This document shows, in pieces, positions 1-7,797 of a DNA stretch of 40,283 nucleotides. This DNA is from an uncultured bacterium (GTDB lineage Bacteria > Cyanobacteriota > Vampirovibrionia > Gastranaerophilales > Gastranaerophilaceae). How positions within the stretch are numbered: position 1 is the stretch's first letter; each line of letters begins with the position of its first letter. Location: positions 1-40,283 of the forward strand of contig CASFNW010000014.1 of assembly GCA_949296245.1 (NCBI GenBank), in the 5' to 3' direction. The translations under genes were made by a program, and so were the position numbers. Below the pieces are notes generated by a model. The model had not been told where the DNA came from and made no database searches. It was given only the letters and a program-made list of their open reading frames with translations.

Positions 1-103
1 CGCTTTGTCAAAAAATTCGTTCACGTCATTTCCCTCTCACAAAACAATTCACAGGATTGTTTTGTTCGGCAGAGTCTTATCACGAATTTTTCTCGGACAA
101 CTT
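1..103 (-). repeat. Family A palindromic repeat, copy A1
   Basis: Nested inverted repeats: an outer pair AAAAATTCGT (11-20) / ACGAATTTTT (82-91) and an inner pair ACAAAACAAT (39-48) / ATTGTTTTGT (56-65), both perfect, with a 7-nt inner loop. The same unit, intact or partial, recurs near 20111, 32445, 36189 and 39942. It may continue leftwards beyond the window. It looks like a small non-autonomous palindromic element. An open frame runs across it but has no ribosome binding site and no recognisable product, so I do not call a gene. Confidence 0.75.
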
Positions 104-106
104 ATG

Positions 107-144
107 AAAAAAATCCCTGAAAGTAAATTTCAGGGATTTTTTTT
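107..144 (+). terminator. Rho-independent terminator
   Basis: Perfect 16-bp stem (107-122 with 128-143), loop GTAAA, ending in a run of eight T. The A-run at its left end would let it work on either strand. On + it would end an operon lying left of the window. Confidence 0.8.
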
Positions 145-175
145 GACAAATTATATATGTCTGTTTTTTCTAAAA

Positions 176-204
176 TTGCCCGTACAAATTATTTTTAGTA
201 AAAT
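176..204 (+). promoter_or_regulatory. Putative sigma-70 promoter for the methyltransferase gene
   Basis: TTGCCC, 17 nt, TAAAAT, with predicted start near 211 and a short leader carrying the GGGGGA ribosome site at about 227-232. It lies just after the terminator at 107-144, as expected for the start of a new transcription unit. Pattern match only. Confidence 0.45.
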
Positions 205-237
205 TTTATCAGATAATTTTAACATCGGGGGAATATT

Positions 238-1329
238 TTGAAACAGCTTACTTTAAAAGCCACTGCCGTAGGAAGCCTGCCTCACAAAAATCCGCAGGAG
301 GCAATTGAACTAATTTTTGATAAATTTAAAGAAATACCTTTTTGGCCCCAGCTTGCCGGAGTAGACAGGCATGAAGATATGACAGTTCAGTATATCCAGG
401 GAATTCCCGGTATAAAATACGATGACAAGCATTCAAAATATATCTTTGATGCACAATCAGATGAATTTTTTACGGAACTTGAAGAATTTTTTATGGACTA
501 CGAGTCCATAGTAAACGAAAAAGATTTTACAAATCTGGATAAATATGCAATTACAAAACCGTATACAAGCGCTATCCCTCTATATCTTGATAAAATTAAA
601 CAAGGCGGCTATAAATTTGCAAAATGCCACATAATAGGGCCTTTTACCTGGGGAACAAGTCTTTGCGACAGCGAGGGTGTCTGTGCTTTTTATGATGAAA
701 CTTACAGGGAAGTGCTAACAAAAGGTTTGACTCTAAAAGCAGTATGGCAGATAGAACAGCTGAAAAAAATCAATCCCGAAATTACAACGATTATGTTTAT
801 GGACGAGCCGGTCATGTCGCAGCTCGGCACATCAGCGTTTATAACCGTTAAAAAAGAAGAAATCATTGAAATGCTTGGAGATGTAATAAAGGTTATAAAA
901 GACTTTGGAGCATTGAGTGCAATACATTGCTGCGGAAAATCCGACTGGTCGGTTCTTGTTGATGCAGGAGTCGATATTATAAACTTTGATGCATTTGCGT
1001 ATTCAAAAAGCCTCGGTGCTTATGCAAAAGACATAGAAAAATTCTTAAAAAACGGCGGATGTATTGCGTGGGGAATTGTTCCGACTCTGGATAAAGATGC
1101 GCTTGAAAAAACAAATATTGAAGAACTGGAAAATAAATTTGAAGAAGCGGTTGACGACCTTGTAAAAAAATCAAAAGGAAATATTGAAAGGGATTTGATA
1201 ATCAAACAGAGCTTTTTCACACCCTCTTGCGGAGCCGGCGGGTTATCTATTGAGCTTGCCCAAAAAGCAATGACCCTTGTAAATGAAATTTCCGATAAAT
1301 TAAAGAAAAAATACGGAGTAACTGATTAA
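238..1329 (+). CDS. MetE/UroD-superfamily methyltransferase
   Basis: 363 aa, TTG start after a GGGGGA ribosome site. The fold family is that of cobalamin-independent methionine synthase (C-terminal half) and uroporphyrinogen decarboxylase. Visible marks are the N-terminal AVGSLPH (10-16), FMDEP (187-191), AIHCCGKSDW (228-237), INFDAF (248-253) and TPSCGAGG (328-335). In MetE a His-x-Cys and a distant Cys bind the catalytic zinc; His230/Cys232 and Cys331 could do the same here. At 363 aa it lacks the duplicated N-terminal half of MetE, so it is one of the short methyltransferases, and its methyl donor (corrinoid protein or folate) is unknown. It overlaps the next gene by one base and is followed by folD, which supports a one-carbon role. 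Family assignment is firm, substrate is not. Confidence 0.8.
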   Translation: MKQLTLKATAVGSLPHKNPQEAIELIFDKFKEIPFWPQLAGVDRHEDMTVQYIQGIPGIKYDDKHSKYIFDAQSDEFFTELEEFFMDYESIVNEKDFTNLDKYAITKPYTSAIPLYLDKIKQGGYKFAKCHIIGPFTWGTSLCDSEGVCAFYDETYREVLTKGLTLKAVWQIEQLKKINPEITTIMFMDEPVMSQLGTSAFITVKKEEIIEMLGDVIKVIKDFGALSAIHCCGKSDWSVLVDAGVDIINFDAFAYSKSLGAYAKDIEKFLKNGGCIAWGIVPTLDKDALEKTNIEELENKFEEAVDDLVKKSKGNIERDLIIKQSFFTPSCGAGGLSIELAQKAMTLVNEISDKLKKKYGVTD

Positions 1330-2081
1330 TGACTTTGGCAATAGCAATTACCGGCAAAAGCGGCAGCGGTAAAACAACTTTAACAAAAAATTTCGTAAAA
1401 GTTTTAAAAGAAACATATCCGGACAAATCCATACTGCTTTTTGACAATGATTTGTCTACGGAACTTGCACACAGTTACGGTATGGATGTGAGAAATACCA
1501 TCTACGGTATCAGAAGCGGTAAACATGAGTACAAAACAGGTATTCCGTCCCGCATGACAAAACAGGAGTATATAGAGTGGGCGCTTGAAGATATTCTTGT
1601 TGAAGTTGAAGAAAATGTCGATCTGATAGTTTCGTGGCTTGTTCCGTCAAAAGACTGCCGCTGTCCCATAACCGGACAGATAGCGGATGCGGTGGCAAAA
1701 CTCATAAATCAGTATGATATTGTGATTTTTGACTGCGAATTTGACCTCAAATACCTTCATCAGCTTGTGGATATACCGATGGATGTTACTCTTATTATTG
1801 CAAATGCAACCGAAGAATCAGTTTTTCTGGCACAGCGCATAGAAGAATTTTCCGCAAAATATGCTGCAGGCGGACAGATGGCATTGATACTAAACAATGT
1901 GGACAATCAGCAGTATAATAAAGTTCAGGAATATCTGGACAAATACAGTCTCGAAGTGCTCGGAATAATTCCGCATGACAATGAACTTTTGGAACACTCT
2001 ATTGATAAAAATTCAAAAGTAGTGGAAGATGCTATTAAGGGTCTGTTTTTCAGATTAAATCTACCTCAGGTAAGGAATTGA
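1329..2081 (+). CDS. CooC/MinD-like P-loop ATPase
   Basis: 250 aa. The N-terminal Walker A, GKSGSGKTT (9-17), has both the ordinary lysine and the upstream signature lysine typical of the MinD/ParA/CooC (SIMIBI) class. A second hydrophobic strand ending in IVIFDCEFDL suits the Walker B position, and ALILNNVDNQQYNK resembles the base-recognition loop of this class. CooC proteins help load nickel into CO dehydrogenase/acetyl-CoA synthase. No CODH gene is in the window, so that role is only a possibility. Its ATG overlaps the stop of the methyltransferase (TAATG), and folD starts 2 nt after its stop, so the three are translated together. An activation role for the methyltransferase or its corrinoid partner is inference. 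Confidence 0.7.
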   Translation: MTLAIAITGKSGSGKTTLTKNFVKVLKETYPDKSILLFDNDLSTELAHSYGMDVRNTIYGIRSGKHEYKTGIPSRMTKQEYIEWALEDILVEVEENVDLIVSWLVPSKDCRCPITGQIADAVAKLINQYDIVIFDCEFDLKYLHQLVDIPMDVTLIIANATEESVFLAQRIEEFSAKYAAGGQMALILNNVDNQQYNKVQEYLDKYSLEVLGIIPHDNELLEHSIDKNSKVVEDAIKGLFFRLNLPQVRN

Positions 2082-2082
2082 T

Positions 2083-2928
2083 ATGGCAAAACTCATAGAA
2101 GGCAAGCTGGTAGCAAAAAAAATTCTCGAAAATCTTTCCGATGAAATTCTTTTTCTTGAAAAGAAGCCCTGCCTTGCCGTTATAATTGCGGGTAATGACC
2201 CTGCAAGCAAAATCTATGTGAATTCCAAAAAGAAAAAAGCAGAAGAAATCGGGATAAAATCCATTGTTATAGAACTTCCGGAAAACTGTACACAGCAAGA
2301 AATTCTGGAAAAAATCTATACACTCAATAACGATGATTCCGTAAACGGAATACTTGTGCAGCTGCCTTTGCCTGCACATATAAATACAAAAGAAGTGCTT
2401 GAAAAAATAAATCCGATAAAAGATGTTGACGGGCTGCATCCTTACAATCTCGGGCATGTAGCTTCCGGCAGCAAGCCGTATGCATACCCCTGTACTCCTA
2501 CGGGTATTATAAGACTTCTGGAATACTATGATATTCCCGTATCAGGCAGGCATGCCGTTATAATAGGACGCTCAAACCTTGTAGGAAGACCGCTTTCTTA
2601 TATGCTTTTGAACAAAAATGCAACTGTAACAATCTGTCACAGCAAGACAACAAACCTGCCAGAAATTACAAAACAGGCTGATATTCTGGTCAGTGCAGCC
2701 GGAAGAAAAAATCTCGTCAATGCAGATATGATTAAAGAAAAAGCGGTTGTAATAGATGTCGGAATAAACAGACAGGAGGACGGCAAACTCTGCGGAGATG
2801 TTGATTTTTGGAGCGTAGAGCCAAAGGCTTCATATATCACACCTGTTCCCGGAGGTGTAGGACCTATGACTATTTGTTCTTTGATGCAGAATACTTTTGA
2901 TTTGTACAAAATTCAAAATAAAATTTAG
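2083..2928 (+). CDS. folD: FolD, methylene-THF dehydrogenase/methenyl-THF cyclohydrolase
   Basis: 281 aa, full length. It interconverts 5,10-methylene-, methenyl- and 10-formyl-tetrahydrofolate in the cytosol. Signature segments are IYVNSKKKKAEE (44-55, with Lys49 at the place of the catalytic lysine), GILVQLPLP (89-97), DVDGLHPYN (114-122), PCTPTGI (136-142), the nucleotide-binding IIGRSNLVGRP (160-170), GDVDF (238-242) and TPVPGGVGPMT (253-263). It begins 2 nt after the CooC-like gene, placing folate one-carbon chemistry beside a methyltransferase. All catalytic motifs are intact. Confidence 0.96.
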   Translation: MAKLIEGKLVAKKILENLSDEILFLEKKPCLAVIIAGNDPASKIYVNSKKKKAEEIGIKSIVIELPENCTQQEILEKIYTLNNDDSVNGILVQLPLPAHINTKEVLEKINPIKDVDGLHPYNLGHVASGSKPYAYPCTPTGIIRLLEYYDIPVSGRHAVIIGRSNLVGRPLSYMLLNKNATVTICHSKTTNLPEITKQADILVSAAGRKNLVNADMIKEKAVVIDVGINRQEDGKLCGDVDFWSVEPKASYITPVPGGVGPMTICSLMQNTFDLYKIQNKI

Positions 2929-2938
2929 CGGGCAGCTT

Positions 2939-3775
2939 ATGAGTAACTTCAACTATACATATAATCTGGAACTGTTTAATAAATTTTTTGAAAAAAAACT
3001 GCAGCCGATTCTAAAACCGCTTGCGGCAAAGAATTTTCTGCCTATACCACCGTTTGAAAAAGCTGTTTCAAAACAGGCATTCAATTCAGTATGCCATACA
3101 ATAAGAGGTTTTGAACCCTACGAAGCAAAACCGGAAAAAAGTGATATTGCGTTTTTAAAAGCATTACATTTTTTCCCTGACTTTTTTGAAGCAAAATACA
3201 CTGCATGCTTTAAAGGTCAGGCTTACAACAATTCTTTTGATGCAAAGGCGCTTGAGTTTGTAAAAAATACGGGCAGAAAAAATATAATTGTCTGGCAGGG
3301 GTTATTGATTAGCGTACCTTACAGTGGGAAAACCGCCGGAAATATTCTGTTTAAAAAATACGATACAAGTATAAATGCAGGTAATATTGTAAATTCAATA
3401 CTGGATAAAAGACAAGAAAATCCCTTTGATAAAATTACGGAACTGAAAAACGGGGAGTCTTATGTTGAATTTATCAAAAAAAATTATCATGTCATGTTTA
3501 CAAAAAAACAGGATGAAAAAAATTTTTTAACGGAAGATTTTTGCAAAAATCTCTTTCTTTTCAGCAGGAAATATAACTGCTATATTTCTTTCAGTATTAT
3601 AAAAAACACACTGTATATAGCATTAAACAGCTTTGAAAATGAAGAAAACTATACACAAGACGGCTGGTTCAATTTCAGCGGAAAATTTGATAATGCAGAA
3701 TATATGAAAGATATTTTTCAGCAGTTTGAAACAACCGTAATGGCAGTAAAAAACCTGAATGATTCCGCTTCATGA
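2939..3775 (+). CDS. DUF3137-like protein
   Basis: 278 aa from ATG 2939, 10 nt after folD; an earlier in-frame start inside folD would add 14 residues and is less likely. The C-terminal part (SYVEFIKKNYHVMF, then LTEDFCKNLFLFSRKYN and ISFSIIKNTLYIALNSFE) resembles the end of DUF3137 proteins, where a line such as 'LTPxFMExL...ISxSFxxNxLYIAI' is typical. The middle part (FFEAKYTACFKGQ, then a WQGLLISVPY strand) fits the same family. The usual N-terminal membrane segments of DUF3137 are absent, so it should be soluble. Function unknown. Distance suggests it is read from the folD operon. Confidence 0.7.
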   Translation: MSNFNYTYNLELFNKFFEKKLQPILKPLAAKNFLPIPPFEKAVSKQAFNSVCHTIRGFEPYEAKPEKSDIAFLKALHFFPDFFEAKYTACFKGQAYNNSFDAKALEFVKNTGRKNIIVWQGLLISVPYSGKTAGNILFKKYDTSINAGNIVNSILDKRQENPFDKITELKNGESYVEFIKKNYHVMFTKKQDEKNFLTEDFCKNLFLFSRKYNCYISFSIIKNTLYIALNSFENEENYTQDGWFNFSGKFDNAEYMKDIFQQFETTVMAVKNLNDSAS

Positions 3776-3784
3776 AAATAAGCA

Positions 3785-3813
3785 TTGCAGTAAGTCCAAA
3801 ATTATAATATAAT
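3785..3813 (+). promoter_or_regulatory. Putative sigma-70 promoter
   Basis: TTGCAG, 17 nt, TATAAT, about 28 nt upstream of the ATG at 3842 and followed by an AGGTGA ribosome site. A good match on both hexamers and spacing; suggests the 115-aa gene is expressed independently of the folD operon. Confidence 0.6.
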
Positions 3814-3841
3814 TCCGGTATACACAATATCAGGTGACAAA

Positions 3842-4189
3842 ATGGCAAAACATAACGATACAATTCCTATAGAAGTATGTATTTTAACTGTAGACCACGA
3901 TATAAAAGGTACAGTCCACGTTTCCAAGTACACAAACACAAATCGTGAATTGACAGACCTTTTAAACGATAAAGAAAGAAGATTCCTCGCAGTTACAAAT
4001 GTTGAAATTTATCCGAGAAATTCAAATCAGCCGCCAAGAAGATACAACTTCCTTGAAATTCACATGGATTATGTCTTGATGGTACATCCGTCATCTCAGG
4101 TTGTGTTCAAAGAATCTTCCAAAGCGCAGGAAGATATTGCAAGATTCAGAGAATTAAGAAACAAATTGAGCCATACAAAACCATTCTAA
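3842..4189 (+). CDS. Conserved small protein of unknown function
   Basis: 115 aa, no signal peptide or membrane segment. The first ~80 residues alternate hydrophobic and polar positions (PIEVCILTVDHDIKGTVHV, then RFLAVTNVEIYP and YNFLEIHMDYVLMVHPS), which suggests a small beta-barrel, followed by a charged helix (SKAQEDIARFRELRNKL). It has a clear AGGTGA ribosome site and a strong promoter of its own, so it is a real gene. It reminds me of the DUF6812 type of small proteins, but I cannot confirm that. No enzymatic motif is visible. It sits alone between the folD operon and the GT9 gene. Confidence 0.75.
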   Translation: MAKHNDTIPIEVCILTVDHDIKGTVHVSKYTNTNRELTDLLNDKERRFLAVTNVEIYPRNSNQPPRRYNFLEIHMDYVLMVHPSSQVVFKESSKAQEDIARFRELRNKLSHTKPF

Positions 4190-4256
4190 CTTCTACGATT
4201 ACGGCTTTTTGCTGCCGGATTAGTTTTTTGCTGGTTCAATTCAGAGTTGGATAAAT

Positions 4257-5240
4257 ATGAAAAAGCCGAAAAAAATATTGATGATAAACTTTGGCGGAAT
4301 AGGAGATGAAATCCTTTTTCTGCCTGCAATTTCAAGCCTAAAAAAGGAATATCCGGAAGCAAAAATCACGCTTGTACTGGAGCCAAGAAGCAAATCTGTT
4401 AAAAATTTAACAAATCTTATAGACGATGTAATATGTGTTGATATCAAAGGCAAACACAAATATATAGAGCTTTTAAAATTTCTTTTTAAAGCCCGCTCAG
4501 GCAAATTTGACATGGTATTTTCTTCGGGTGCAAACAATCTTATCCCGCTGCTTTTGTTTTTGACAGGGATAACATACCGCTACGGCTTTGAAAGCGGTGT
4601 CCTAAGCCGTATATTACTGACAAAAGCCGTAAAACTGAACAAAAATCAGTATGCATCTTTTATGTACCACGAACTCGTAACACCGGTTACGGATTATAAA
4701 ACGGATTATCCGGAAATTGATGCCGGAGAGGTCGAAAAAGAGACAGATTCTGTTTTGATTCATCCCGGTGTGAGCAAAATGAGTGTAGTACGTCATATGA
4801 TTAAAACCTGGACTCCTGAAATCTGGGCGGAACTTGTACAAAGGGTTCTTGCAACAGGGAAAAAAGTCTATCTAATAGGCGGGCCCGATGATAAAGAATG
4901 TATTGAAAAAATAACGGAAATTGCAGGCGATGCGCCGAATTTTACAAACCTTTACGGTACAACCAAAAATATCATGGATTTAGCACGTCTTACCAAAAAA
5001 GCCGAAGTGCTGATATGCTCTGACTCTGCGCCGATGCATATAGGCGTGGGTGTGGGAACAAAAACACTGGCATTATTCGGCCCGACGGATGAAAAAAAAC
5101 TTATTCCGAACAATGAAAAATATATTGCAATAAAAAATAACTGCGACTGCAGACCGTGTCTGTGGGACAAACGACAGACCACCTGCGAAGAATTGAAATG
5201 TCTCAAAATCAACCTTGATGAAGTTGTAAAACTAATATAA
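4257..5240 (+). CDS. Glycosyltransferase family 9 (ADP-heptose:LPS heptosyltransferase type)
   Basis: 327 aa. GT9 enzymes transfer heptose or related sugars to the LPS core on the cytoplasmic face of the inner membrane. Seen here: the N-terminal ILMINFGGIGDEILFLPAI (7-25), whose Asp17 sits at the place of the family's catalytic acidic residue; LIHPGVS (167-173); KVYLIGGPDD (203-212); and the nucleotide-sugar pocket CSDSAPMHIGVGVGTKTLALFGPT (254-277). The C-terminal tail is rich in cysteine (CDCRPC, TTCEELKC at 296-315), which occurs in several GT9 enzymes. It precedes anmK by 3 nt, so the two are probably cotranscribed. The exact acceptor cannot be told. Confidence 0.88.
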   Translation: MKKPKKILMINFGGIGDEILFLPAISSLKKEYPEAKITLVLEPRSKSVKNLTNLIDDVICVDIKGKHKYIELLKFLFKARSGKFDMVFSSGANNLIPLLLFLTGITYRYGFESGVLSRILLTKAVKLNKNQYASFMYHELVTPVTDYKTDYPEIDAGEVEKETDSVLIHPGVSKMSVVRHMIKTWTPEIWAELVQRVLATGKKVYLIGGPDDKECIEKITEIAGDAPNFTNLYGTTKNIMDLARLTKKAEVLICSDSAPMHIGVGVGTKTLALFGPTDEKKLIPNNEKYIAIKNNCDCRPCLWDKRQTTCEELKCLKINLDEVVKLI

Positions 5241-5243
5241 ATT

Positions 5244-6380
5244 ATGGATAAAAACTACAAAACAGCAATCGGAATGATGTCAGGAACGTCAATAGACGGC
5301 ATTGATGCTGCACTTGTCCGTATTTACGATGATTTTGGTTTTGAGATATTGAATACCCATACTCTTGATTATCCGAAGGAAATTCAAAAAAAACTGTTTG
5401 AAATAGCCAATGATAAAGGAACAACAAGCGATATCTGCTTTATGGATTTTGTTGTAGGAAAACTGTTTGCGCAATGTGCAAATGAACTATTGGAAAAATC
5501 AAATATAAAAGCAGGCGATGTGGATTATATAGCTTCACACGGGCAGACAGTTTTTCATCAGCCGCAAATCAAAGAAATAGGCGGTATAAAAACAGGAAGC
5601 ACCCTGCAAATAGGCAATATATCTGCCATTGCCCAATTAACAGGAATAAAAACCATAGGAGATTTCCGCTCAAAAGATATAGCAGCAGGCGGTCAGGGCG
5701 CACCTCTTGTTCCGTTTGCAGACGAATTAATTTTTAAAAAAGAGATTAAAAGAGCTATTCAAAATATTGGCGGCATAGGTAATGTTACTGTTCTGTCAAA
5801 AGATTGTGAGACATTTGCCTTTGATACAGGCCCGGGAAATATGCTTATTGATTATTTTTGCCGCAAACTCTTTGATATTCCTTTTGACAAGGACGGAAAA
5901 ATTGCGGCAGAAGGAAAAGTTGATGAAAAGTGGCTTGAGCAACTTTTAAAAGAGCCTTATTATGCCCTTGAACCGCCAAAATCAACCGGCAGAGAGCTTT
6001 TCAACGAGAATTATGCCCAAAAAATCTATAAAACAGCTCCCGACAATAAAAACAATGTAATAACAACTCTTACTGCACTGAGCGCAAAAACAATCTTTGA
6101 TGCGTATGAAAGATTTGTATTCCCGAAAACAGATATAGAACAAATTGTTCTCGGCGGCGGCGGGGCTTATAATCCTGCACTGGTAAAGTTTTTGAAAAAG
6201 TATTTTAAAAACGGACAGGAAATAAAAACTCATGCGGATTTTAATATTAATGACAAATTTAAAGAAGCGCTAGCCTTTGCTTTACTTGGCTTTTGTACAA
6301 TTAACAAAATACCGTCTAACCTTATACACTGTACAGGAGCGAAAAAAAGAGTTATTATGGGAATAACAGCCGATGTGTAA
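5244..6380 (+). CDS. anmK: AnmK, anhydro-N-acetylmuramic acid kinase
   Basis: 378 aa, full length. It hydrolyses the anhydro bond and phosphorylates 1,6-anhydro-MurNAc to MurNAc-6-phosphate during cell wall recycling. Motifs: ATP-binding GMMSGTSIDGID (10-21), ASHGQTVFHQ (97-106), LQIGN (121-125), GDFRSKDIAAGGQGAPLVP (139-157), IGGIGNVT (175-182) and AFDTGPGN (192-199), whose Asp194 matches the catalytic aspartate of the family. It starts 3 nt after the GT9 gene and is followed by murQ, the next step of the pathway. No ribosome site is obvious, consistent with coupling to the upstream gene. Confidence 0.96.
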   Translation: MDKNYKTAIGMMSGTSIDGIDAALVRIYDDFGFEILNTHTLDYPKEIQKKLFEIANDKGTTSDICFMDFVVGKLFAQCANELLEKSNIKAGDVDYIASHGQTVFHQPQIKEIGGIKTGSTLQIGNISAIAQLTGIKTIGDFRSKDIAAGGQGAPLVPFADELIFKKEIKRAIQNIGGIGNVTVLSKDCETFAFDTGPGNMLIDYFCRKLFDIPFDKDGKIAAEGKVDEKWLEQLLKEPYYALEPPKSTGRELFNENYAQKIYKTAPDNKNNVITTLTALSAKTIFDAYERFVFPKTDIEQIVLGGGGAYNPALVKFLKKYFKNGQEIKTHADFNINDKFKEALAFALLGFCTINKIPSNLIHCTGAKKRVIMGITADV

Positions 6381-6427
6381 TAATATAATCGGTCTATATT
6401 TAATTAGTTTTTGGAAAATAAATCAGA

Positions 6428-7315
6428 ATGTTTGAAAAAGAAGCAACCGAATTTATAAACCGTGACACTATTAACATTGACCTTGTAGGCACTCATGACA
6501 TGCTGGTTATGATTAATAATGAGGATAAAAAGGTTGCGCTTGCCGTTGAAAAATGTATTCCGGAAATTACAAAAGGCGTTGATATAATAGTAAGAAATTT
6601 TTTGCATGGGGGAAAATTATTTTACGTAGGAGCAGGAACAAGCGGCAGACTCGGCGTTTTGGATGCTTCTGAGTGTCCGCCTACATTCAGTACACCCAAA
6701 AATATGGTTGTAGGTATTATTGCAGGCGGAGACAGAGCATTGAGAGAAGCCATTGAAGGAGCAGAAGACTCGGAAGAGCTTGCTCTTGCGGATTTTGATA
6801 AATACGATGTCTGCAACAACGATACTGTTGTTGGAATTTCCGCATCAGGCAATGCAAAATACGTAACAAAGTTTTTACAGGTTGCAAAATTAAAAAAATG
6901 CAAAACAATAGCAATAACATCAAACCCTGATGCTAAAATGAAAGAATTTGCCGATTGTTTTATCTGCGCAGAAACAGGAGCAGAAGCTATTTCCGGTTCC
7001 ACAAGAATGAAAGCAGGAACGGCACAAAAGATGATTTTGAACATGCTCTCAACAGGAGCAATGGTAAAAATAGGCAAAACCTATCACAATCTGATGATAG
7101 ATGTTAATCCTACAAATGCAAAATTAAAAAGAAGAGCTGTTACCATAGTTTCTGAAATATGCGGATGTAAAGAAACAACAGCAAGAAATGTGCTCGAGAC
7201 CAACGGATATAAGATAAAGCACGCAGTGTTGTTTATACTGTACGGTCTGGATTTTAAAGAAGCGGATATGCTCCTGAAACAGCATCAGGGCGTTCTAAGA
7301 CGCATCTTTGAGTAG
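6428..7315 (+). CDS. murQ: MurQ, N-acetylmuramic acid 6-phosphate etherase
   Basis: 295 aa, usual length. It removes the lactyl ether from MurNAc-6-P to give GlcNAc-6-P and D-lactate. One SIS domain is visible with YVGAGTSGRLGVLDASECPPTF (66-87, catalytic Glu82), AGGDRALREAIEGAEDS (99-115, Glu113) and VVGISASGN (134-142), followed by SGSTRMKAGTAQK (189-201). It acts directly after AnmK. No MurP-type transporter is nearby, so the pair most likely serves internal recycling. Its TAG stop is the first base triplet of a family B repeat, i.e. the repeat begins exactly at the end of the gene. Confidence 0.96.
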   Translation: MFEKEATEFINRDTINIDLVGTHDMLVMINNEDKKVALAVEKCIPEITKGVDIIVRNFLHGGKLFYVGAGTSGRLGVLDASECPPTFSTPKNMVVGIIAGGDRALREAIEGAEDSEELALADFDKYDVCNNDTVVGISASGNAKYVTKFLQVAKLKKCKTIAITSNPDAKMKEFADCFICAETGAEAISGSTRMKAGTAQKMILNMLSTGAMVKIGKTYHNLMIDVNPTNAKLKRRAVTIVSEICGCKETTARNVLETNGYKIKHAVLFILYGLDFKEADMLLKQHQGVLRRIFE

Positions 7316-7652
7316 CGGATTTTCGGACGGACAAAGTCCGGGGAGCGAGGTACGAAGTGAGTACAGGCGAAGCAATGCGAACGACAGTACCGAGCGTGAA
7401 GAAAATCCAAGAAGCGGATTTTGTGCGGGGCTGAGTGATAACGAACGCCCCATGTGAACAAGGTCAACGAAATGAAAAATTTTTAGAATAAAAATTTGAA
7501 ATGAAGTACTTGACCTTACGAACGCCAATAATCCAAGGCGGATTTGCCTTCTTTTGCCGTTGAGCTGAGGCGAAACGTGCAAAATGGCGTCACGAAAAAA
7601 CAATCATCTATTAAAGATATTAAGGTCTGTAAATAGTGACCGGACGGACGCC
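7316..7652 (+). repeat. Family B structured repeat, copy B1 (tandem/nested)
   Basis: Begins directly after the murQ stop. It shares its start (CGGACGGAC, then AGTCCGGGGAG), the segment GATTTGCCTTCTTT, and the exact 25-nt end at 7628-7652 with copy B2 near 27116 (opposite strand). A stem GCGAGGTAC (7345-7353) / GTACCGAGC (7387-7395) pairs with a tandem G-A mismatch in the middle. B1 has about 110 bp extra (roughly 7414-7530) that starts GCGGATTTTG and ends AACGCCAATAATCCAAG, matching copy B4 at 40134. The rest of the 7316-7797 gap holds two family C motifs; I see no gene in it. Confidence 0.75.
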
Positions 7653-7678
7653 GTGTGAGCGAATGATCTGTATGTGAT

Positions 7679-7749
7679 GGATTCTTCGCCTTGCGGCTCA
7701 GAATGACGTAGGGATAGATTCTTTGGTCACTTCGTTTCCTCAGAACGAC
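7679..7749 (-). repeat. Two tandem family C motifs
   Basis: On the minus strand two units read CGTCATTCTGAGCCGC...GAAGAATCC (7679-7708) and GTCGTTCTGAGGAAACG...AAGAATC (7717-7749). Related single units are at 20195-20226 and 40254-40283. This type of short motif is familiar from many bacterial genomes as a dispersed repeat; function unknown. Confidence 0.6.
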
Positions 7750-7797
7750 AAAGTTTTAAAATTTCTAGTGGATTTTTCTATATAAATCCCGATAAAT

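Noticed and set aside
5..241. Open frame of 78 codons on +
   Set aside because: It runs through the family A repeat and a perfect terminator, has no ribosome site and no recognisable product.
4190..4256. GGTTCAATTC resembling a tRNA T-loop
   Set aside because: No acceptor stem, anticodon arm or CCA end can be built around it in the 67-nt gap.
7316..7652. CRISPR array, because of repeated GCGGATTTT units
   Set aside because: Units differ in length and sequence, there are no regular spacers and no cas genes; it fits an interspersed structured repeat.
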